Positions 57,612 through 64,000 of a stretch of DNA of 64,000 nt are shown here, in pieces. Source of the DNA: Ceratobasidium sp. AG-K (lineage: Eukaryota; Basidiomycota; Agaricomycetes; Cantharellales; Ceratobasidiaceae); assembly GCA_037039685.1 (NCBI GenBank), contig JAWNGF010000004.1, positions 186,001 through 250,000 of the forward strand, written 5' to 3'. The translations under genes were made by a program, and so were the position numbers. Each line of letters opens with the position of its first letter. The stretch's first letter is position 1. Below the pieces are notes generated by a model. That model ran no database searches and was not told where the DNA came from. It saw nothing but the letters and a program-made list of their open reading frames with translations.

Positions 57612-58686
57612 CTAGAGGGGAGGGTGACAGGGTGAGTCACGTGCGGGTAACGTAAAGTCTCACAGAGCGACCAAGAGTTAGTCAGAGAGGGGCGCCGTTG
57701 TTGTTGAAACTAGACACAGAATTTAGCTATTATTGTGAGGCCCTCACTCCCACGAGATCAAGGAATACATCCTTATGGACGGGAGCTGAATGAAAGGGCT
57801 TCGCTGCCCGGCTAAAAGTATTGACGCCACTGAAAGGTCTAGAAAGTCGCATGAAGAGTATCCCAGCTATTAGTAGAGAATCTGTGAGGCCTCCAGAAGC
57901 ATTCTATGGTAAGTTATCCCATGGCTCCATAACCTACGAAGGAGCGATGAAAATACCGCCACTTCCGGGATCACGCCGGTAGCGTGCTGAAAGGAGACCG
58001 GTAAAAATTCATGAGGCTCTTCGGTCAGGATCTCAGAGAAGAGTGCGTGCAGCCCAGACAGTTGCTTTTATCTGTAGTTTGAAGACGAGACGCGTGGTGG
58101 GACTAGCGGGAGCCTGAGACCGAGTGATCTTGTTTGCGTAGGCTTGCACTTAAATCACGCAGCTATGACGCCATCGACGTCCACTAAGGTGTCACGCTGG
58201 AGCAGTCAGCATTTTCAAGCGCGACAATAATTGAATTTGACAAATACACGCGCAATATTGAGCAAGCTCCAACTAGTATGGATAGCCCGATTCCCCACAA
58301 ATGGGTATGCCACAATTACCAAAGCGGTTCGCGCGCTGGTTCTTGTTGGCGCGGAGCAATTATCGGGATGGATCAGACAATTTCAAGCGCAAGGTATTCC
58401 GCTCCAAGAATACCAGGTTCCTGTCAATCAGGTAAATTATTACATCCGTGTTGCCAGCTAATCGCATACTATTGCCTGAAGGAGTGTGAGGTTGAACTCT
58501 GACAAACAAATCTTACATCCTCAATCAAACTAGCGCGGCGCGCGGCACGCTCGTATCTGCTTGAATGCCTATACATACACGTTTCGAAGATATTCACATG
58601 ACTTGGCTCCCGCCAAACGCCCATTCTATCATATGCATGCAACAACAGCTCCCATCAAAATCCTCCACATCAGCTTTGCAAAACTT
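57612..58686. other. Intergenic between GNAT 1 and GNAT 2
   Basis: Unremarkable 1.07 kb with no recognisable gene, repeat or RNA; short frames only. Confidence 0.5.
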
Positions 58687-59582
58687 TTATTTTCTGCGCT
58701 CCATCAATGCGCGCACATGCTCTCTTCCTCCTGACTCCCAATCATCCCAGCAGAATGAAAGTATTACCGCATTTCTTCCTGGCAAGCGAAGGGGATCTCC
58801 ATCTCTAAGTGATGCACTACCTTCCTTCTCAGCTGGAAGTGGCCTTTGCCATCTACGACACCATTAGCCAAGCAGCGTCTCCATTGTACCAAACTGACCT
58901 CAAAATTCCCTCCATCTTGAACCCCAATCGTTCAGCTGCTCGCGGGCTGGGCCTGTTGTTCTCGTGCGCATGCCATTGTACCCTTCGTACACCTAGCCCA
59001 CCATCTTTGGGAAGCTCGAGCGCGTACTGCAGCAGTAACCCGACTGCGTGGGTGTGAACATGAGTGCGCTGGTATGGCGGGAAGACAATAATGAAACCAG
59101 CTTCGACGGTTGAGAACGCTGTGGACGAGTTGATATATGAGACTGTGCCAAGTAGGGCGTCTGTCCAAACCTTAGTGAGTGGAATTATGATAAAGGGACA
59201 GCTACGAGCCTTTTGTAAACCCGTTTTCAAGTTGAGCCTTGTCCAGAACAGCATACATGACTTTACCGGGGTCAAGTCGGCACTCTTCTAAGAAGTACTC
59301 AAACCCCTCAAGAGTGGTGGGCCTGGTGAATGGCATGTAGTGCATGGTTTCCGGGTAGGTCGAGATGCATTCGAATAGCGCTTCGCCATGTATGTAGGGC
59401 TACAATGGGTTCATACCAGCGGTATCACCTGAAGATCAACTTACAATGACAGGGGTGAGTTTGATTCTGTCACTTTCGAGCTCCTTCACGGGGTAACAAA
59501 AGTTGATGTCGTAGGGCTTGGTTGGATCGGGCAAGATAATAGGAGAATTAGTGGGCGGGGCGTAGCAATTGACAAACGACAT
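58687..59582 (-). CDS. GNAT-type N-acetyltransferase, array member 2
   Basis: ATG 59582 (M-S-F-V-N-C-Y-A-P-P) to TAA at 58687. Four exons with the same plan as its neighbours: Y-D-I-N-F-C-Y-P-V-K-E-L-E-S-D-R-I-K-L-T-P, then Y-P-E-T-M-H-Y-M and Y-A-V-L-D-K, D-A-L-L-G-T-V-S-Y with the acetyl-CoA loop V-F-P-P-Y-Q-R-T-H-V-H-T-H-A, R-V-Q-W-H-A-H-E-N-N and A-A-E-R-L-G-F-K-M-E-G. The last exon starts W-Q-R-P-L-P-A-E-K-E. The second intron seems to begin with GC (AAAAG|GCTCGT). TATAAAAT lies about 50 bp upstream. It is likely an intact RimJ/RimL-like acetyltransferase of unknown substrate. Confidence 0.82.
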
Positions 59583-60614
59583 GTTGTGCTTGGCTGGTAG
59601 GGTGGAGTGTGGTGTAAAACGACACCATGCATTTTATACTGTGTGGGCGATTGACTCCGCTCGCTTAGACGGGTCACGCGAATTTCTCGCTCCCAAACGT
59701 TTTGCCTCATAATATCCCCGGTTTGATCCCACTTGTAATTCACCATGAACAGGCCTCAAAGTATTCAAATTAGTAATAAGCATGTTGAACAATATCCTTA
59801 TTTGAGTTTGATTATTATCTGACTGTGAGCACGCATTGGGGCAGGCAGGCCACTCCGACGTAAGATGGAGATAGACGGGACCAGCTACACATGTATGCGC
59901 AATAAACAGGTGCAATCATTGGCTTTGGTTCAGTCATTGCACCCATTTTTACCACTATTGTCTCTTCTACACCTTTGTTCTCCAACAACGAACAAGGGCG
60001 GAGCCATTGCTACGATTGCTTAAATTGGAAACGGGACGCCAGCAAGTCTTGGCATCGGGCTGCGTTAGTCAGGCTAATCTAACCTCCACCTTCCTATCCT
60101 GGACACCTCCTAAGACAGACCTAATTTCCCCAGTACACGCGAATCCAGCACGCAGCACGAGCGGCGGAAGAAATTGAGCGCGTTGGGATCCTGGTCAGAG
60201 AGTGTCGGCTAAGATTATGTAGCTAGCTCAATGCATCACACGCGATTTATATGGGTGCTATCACCGGGATAAATCCAGGATGGCGGCTCCCAAACAAGCC
60301 GTTGTGTACTCCACCTAGATCGAAGGTAAAATCAATTATATCAGAACTAGTCCCAACTACTATGCTGGCCTTTATGTTGCGAGCGCCGTGATTTTGGGAG
60401 TTAAATGCATATAAGCCCTAATTAACAGGGGTATGATTGCACGTGTTCTCTTAGCGGTCGCCAGATGCCTGCGTGAATATCTAGTATGCATACTAGGAAT
60501 CGTGTGAATTCGAAGCCACGATAGAGAATATATTGAGACGAGTGCGCATTTTTCTAGATATATGTGCAAGTACACCGGGATTCCAAGTAACCTACCTACG
60601 CACGACACCATAAC
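59583..60614. other. Intergenic between GNAT 2 and GNAT 3
   Basis: Contains the GNAT 2 promoter (TATAAAAT near 59630, minus strand). No other gene or repeat seen. Confidence 0.5.
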
Positions 60615-61523
60615 TCAATTGGCACGCTCCATCAGCGCGCGTATATGCTCCCTTCCACCCTGTTGCCAGTCATCCCAACATACGGCCAACATTGTTGTAT
60701 GTCTTCCAGGCACTCCCAGAGAATCATCTTCCCTGTACGGAGCGCTACTCTCCTTTTCCGCGGGAAGCGGTCTCTCCCACCTATTTGATATTCAATTCAA
60801 GGCCTGTCATGGGTCATATCATGGAGCATACCTTATGATTCCCTCCATTTTGAACCCCAGTCGCTTAGCCGCTCTTACACTCGGCTCGTTACTTGCATGT
60901 GCCTGCCACTGTGCCCTTCGGACGCCTAGACCACCATCCTTGGGTTGGTCGAGCGCGTATTGCAAAAGCAGGCCGACTGCATGGGTATTAACGTGCGTGC
61001 GCTGGTATGGTGGGAAGATAATAATAAATCCAGCTTCGACGGTCGAGAGCGCAGCGGACGCATTGCAGTAGGAGATCGTCCCAAGTAGGGTGTCTTCATC
61101 ACAATGAGACAAGCCGTATTACGATTATCTGAGAAGGCGACGTACCTTGCGTAAACCCAGTCTCAGTCCCGGCCTTGGTCTTGTCAAGGATAGCATACAT
61201 AACCTTCCCAGGGTCGAGTCTAAACTCTTCTAAAAAGTATTGAAACTGTTCGAAAGTCGTGGCCATCGTCAACCCCATGTAACGCATTGTTTCTGGGTAT
61301 GCCGAAATACCTTCAAATAGTGCTCTACCGTGTATGTGGGGCTGTGCTTGATCAGTGCCTGCTCATGAATGGCGAGTATACGTACAATGACTGGCGTAAG
61401 TTTGATCTTGTCGCTTTTGAGCTCTTTAATGGGGAAACAGAAGTTGACATTGTAAGACTGGGTCGGGTCGGGCAAGGCGAGCTCAGGCTTAAGAAGTGGG
61501 GTATATTGATTGACGTATAGCAT
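60615..61523 (-). CDS. GNAT-type N-acetyltransferase, array member 3
   Basis: ATG 61523 (M-L-Y-V-N-Q-Y-T-P; an in-frame ATG at 61580 is also possible) to TGA at 60615. Blocks: Y-N-V-N-F-C-F-P-I-K-E-L, Y-P-E-T-M-R-Y-M, Y-F-L-E-E-F-R-L-D-P-G-K-V-M-Y-A-I-L-D, D-T-L-L-G-T-I-S-Y-C-N-A-S, the cofactor loop F-P-P-Y-Q-R-T-H-V-N-T-H-A-V-G-L-L-L-Q-Y-A and G-V-R-R-A-Q-W-Q-A-H, A-A-K-R-L-G-F-K-M-E-G-I-I-R. The last exon has D-S-L-G-V-P-G-R-H and C-W-D-D-W-Q-Q-G-G-R-E-H-I. All introns here are GT..AG, unlike its neighbours' second intron. It is an acetyltransferase of unknown substrate, apparently intact and closely related to members 4 and 5. Confidence 0.83.
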
Positions 61524-61670
61524 CTCCGGGGTCGGACACTCGATGGAGCAGTGTATGGAGACAGAAAGGAAGGATCGCACGCCTTATAGGTTCTCGTACG
61601 TGACTCGACTCTCTTAAATTAATCACGTGCATGTGTGAACGGTTTTCCCATTCGTCGATTCAAGTTAAAT

Positions 61671-62567
61671 TCAAGTTCCCGCTTTGCGCTCCATAAGCAC
61701 ACATATATGCTCTCGCCCCCCCTGTTCCCAGTCATCCCAACACATGGCAAGCATCGCTGTATGTCTCCCAGGCACCCCCAACGAGTCATCCTTTCTATAC
61801 GGTGCACTACTCTCCTTTTCAGCCGGGAGGGGTCGCTGCCACCTACCCAATCGTCAATTCAATGCTCATTGAGTACGGCTGAGCGTACCTTATAATTCCT
61901 TCCATCTTGAACCCCAGTCGCTCAGCTGCCCGTACGCTTGGCTTGTTACTGGCGTGTGCCTGCCATTGCACTCTACGTACACCTAGGCCACCATCCTTGG
62001 GTAGGTCCAGTGCATACCTCAGGAGCAATCCAACGGCGTGAGTATTGACATGAGTGCGCTGATAGGGTGGGAAGACAATAATAAAACCAGGTTCGACTGT
62101 CGAGAGTGCAGTCGAGGAATTGCAGTACGAGAGCGTACCAAGCAATGCATCTACAACCACAGTCAGACCAGTGATTGGAATAGTTGTAAACTTGCCCTTT
62201 GTAAACCTGTCTCCGATTTTAGCTCTGTCGAGGATAACATACATGACCTTTCCTGAATCAAGTCTAAACTCTTCTAAAAAATATTCGAATTCTTCGAGAG
62301 TGTTGGGCATAGCAGTCGGCATGTAATGCATCGTTTCGGGGTAAGTCGAGATGGCCTCAAATAGGGCAGCGGCATGTATGTGGGGCTACAAGCGATTAAT
62401 ACTAGCTTATAGCTTGATGAGAGGCTTACGATGATTGGAGTGAGCTTGATTCTATCACTCTCGAGCTCTTTCACCGGGAAACAAAAGTTGACATCGTACG
62501 GCTTTGTCGGGTCGGGCAAGACGATTTTGGGCTTGGGGGGTGATGCATAGTTATTTATATACGCCAT
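61671..62567 (-). CDS. GNAT-type N-acetyltransferase, array member 4
   Basis: ATG 62567 (M-A-Y-I-N-N-Y-A-S-P-P; ATG 62597 also in frame) to TGA at 61671. Conserved blocks follow member 3: V-N-F-C-F-P-V-K-E-L-E-S-D-R-I-K, Y-P-E-T-M-H-Y-M, D-A-L-L-G-T-L-S-Y-C-N-S-S, V-F-P-P-Y-Q-R-T-H-V-N-T-H-A (acetyl-CoA loop) and R-A-A-E-R-L-G-F-K-M-E-G-I-I-R. Its second intron starts GGCAAG, which fits a GC-AG intron with an otherwise perfect donor consensus (G|GCAAGT). The C-terminal exon has D-S-L-G-V-P-G-R-H and M-C-W-D-D-W-E-Q-G-G-R-E-H-I-C. It is apparently functional and the same type of RimJ/RimL-like acetyltransferase. Confidence 0.83.
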
Positions 62568-63110
62568 CAATGCCTGTCGTCCGGATGGTGAAAGCACAAC
62601 GTGCTTTTACAGAGTCTGGTTGGTGACTCGACTCGCCGGAACAGGTCACGTGGATTGACCTCTGATTTGTCAGTTTCCCCACTTCTTTAGGCGTCCGTCC
62701 ATATTCGTGAAGATCAGCATGGCGACGCCAGATTTCGGGCCCCGTTCTCATCATGGGTCCGTCAAGTGCTGAGATTTGATTCTCCATTGCTCAGTTCTTC
62801 CGACCATGGTCACAATGAGGTCGCCGAAAAAATGGTCCTGAGTCCCTGCCCGTCAGCAAGACTTGAGACTCGAGTTCCTAACCTCCACCTGTAAGCATAG
62901 TATCCGACTCAACAGGAAACTCAGACATCCCACACGAGTCAAGACTTGCATTTCATCTCCCTCGCCCCTCACGAATTAGACAGCTCTTACATCCCCATTG
63001 TTGAATTAAATTCCCTGGATTCAGACTTCAACCACCTTAGAGACGAAAATAAGCCCACTATATGCGCATACGTCGAAATACGACTCGTACGAACCTGTAT
63101 ACGAGCTACA
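62568..63110. other. Intergenic between GNAT 4 and GNAT 5
   Basis: 543 bp with no recognisable gene beyond short frames (up to 89 codons, no domain). Confidence 0.5.
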
Positions 63111-63844
63111 TCAATTCCCTACCCTGCGCTCCATAAGGGTACGTATATGCTCGCGCGCTCCCTTGTCCCAATCATCCCAACACATGGCAAGCGTCGTTCC
63201 ATGCGCCCCAGGTAGCCCAAGTGGGTCGCCTTCTCTCAGCGCCGCACTTCCTTCCTTTTCAGCTGGAAGCGATGTGACCCACCTAGCATGCCATGAATTA
63301 AATCGAGCTTTACCGTGCACATCCAGACACACCGTATTATCCCTTCCATCTTGAATCCTAACCGCTCTGCCGCACGCACGCTAGACTTGTTACTCGCGTG
63401 CGCCTGCCATTGAAACCTACGTACACCTAGTCCACCGTCTTTTGGCAGATCGAGTGCATACCTCAGGAGAAGGCCGGCAGCGTGGGTATGGACGTGGGTA
63501 CGCTGATAGGGAGGAAAGACGATAATAAAACCAGCAGAGATGACCGAAAGTGTGGCGCATGAGCGGATATAGGAGGCCGTGCCGAGCAAAGCATCTGCAA
63601 TACGGTGAGCAGGTTGTGTCATGAGTTTACAAGACATACCTCTTGTAAATCCATTGTCGATCTTGGACTTGTCCAGAATAGCGTACATGACTTTGCTCGT
63701 GTCCGCTCTGGACTCTTCTAAAAGGTATTCGAAGCTTTCGAAAGTGGGAGGCAAGGGGGCCGACATGTATTTCACCGTTTCTGGATGGGCCGTAATGGGG
63801 CCGCTCAATTTTCGCAGAGCAAGAAATCGTAAACGTATCAACAA
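63111..63844 (-). CDS. GNAT-type N-acetyltransferase, array member 5, 5' end missing
   Basis: Ends TGA at 63111. It keeps the second to fourth blocks of the family: A-H-P-E-T-V-K-Y-M, Y-L-L-E-E-S-R-A-D, V-M-Y-A-I-L-D-K, D-A-L-L-G-T-A-S-Y, V-F-P-P-Y-Q-R-T-H-V-H-T-H-A-A-G-L-L-L-R-Y-A and R-A-A-E-R-L-G-F-K-M-E-G-I-I-R, then W-V-T-S-L-P-A-E-K-E and C-W-D-D-W. The first exon of the other members (V-N-F-C-F-P) is not found in the 150 bp up to the window end. The frame is open to 63844 with an unrelated beginning, so the copy is either truncated, has its first exon beyond the window, or starts with an alternative exon. Function uncertain. Confidence 0.65.
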
Positions 63845-64000
63845 AATAAAATGATCGATTTAGTGCGTTTTACTAGGTTGTGACTCGTTAGTCGGCACAT
63901 CCCTGACAGTCATGTGCCTTGGAGCCGATCAATGGATAACTGGGGGTGTCCCGGGTGACGCATGGCCTCGGTGCATATAACACACAATGTCGTGCCGACG

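Overview
The window looks like nuclear DNA of a filamentous basidiomycete (Agaricomycetes). Genes are split by many 40-80 nt introns with GT..AG ends, microexons of 15-24 nt occur, and the families present (dye-decolorising peroxidases, GMC-type flavoenzymes, glutathione transferases, allantoate-permease-type MFS, Arp6, Yif1) are typical of wood- and litter-associated Agaricomycetes. The lectin-like, hemopexin-like and expanded enzyme families suggest a Rhizoctonia/Ceratobasidiaceae-type genome, but that is inference. No tRNA, rRNA or CRISPR was found. Gene models were built by hand-splicing; where exon sums are given, the spliced frame closes.

Layout. 1-640: 3' end of a YIF1 gene. 1.5-12 kb: first oxidative block, a beta-trefoil/GMC flavoenzyme (copy 1, minus), a DyP peroxidase (copy 1, plus) and a second trefoil/GMC gene (copy 2, minus). 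15-20 kb: housekeeping block with a lysine/glutamate-rich protein, ARP6 and a mitochondrial-type helical-repeat protein that shares a 53 bp promoter with ARP6. 20-28.3 kb: two paralogous secreted alkaline phosphatases in the same orientation, separated by a 3.8 kb gene desert. 29.4-30.4 kb: a NIP30/FAM192A protein. 30.6-38.4 kb: second oxidative block, DyP copy 2 (minus) head-to-head with trefoil/GMC copy 3 (plus). 39.3-43 kb: an unrecognised gene and an MFS transporter sharing a 104 bp promoter. 43-50 kb: three glutathione-transferase loci (at least one dead), a hemopexin-repeat protein and a decayed Copia-type Gag/protease remnant. 50.6-54.5 kb: a large adaptin of AP-4 epsilon type. 55.4-56.2 kb: an intact GST. 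56.5-63.9 kb: tandem array of five GNAT acetyltransferase genes, all on the minus strand.

How the genes may work together. The striking unit is the pairing of a trefoil/GMC flavoprotein with a DyP peroxidase, found twice as a divergent pair. GMC enzymes commonly make H2O2, the DyP co-substrate, so an oxidase-peroxidase couple is a reasonable inference. Neither partner has a visible secretion signal. Trefoil/GMC copies 2 and 3 lie in a near-identical inverted duplication that begins at the FAD-binding motif and runs past the stop codon, while their lectin-like N-termini differ. Copy 3 also carries a one-base deletion that breaks its frame. The GST and GNAT clusters look like lineage-specific expansions at different stages of decay.
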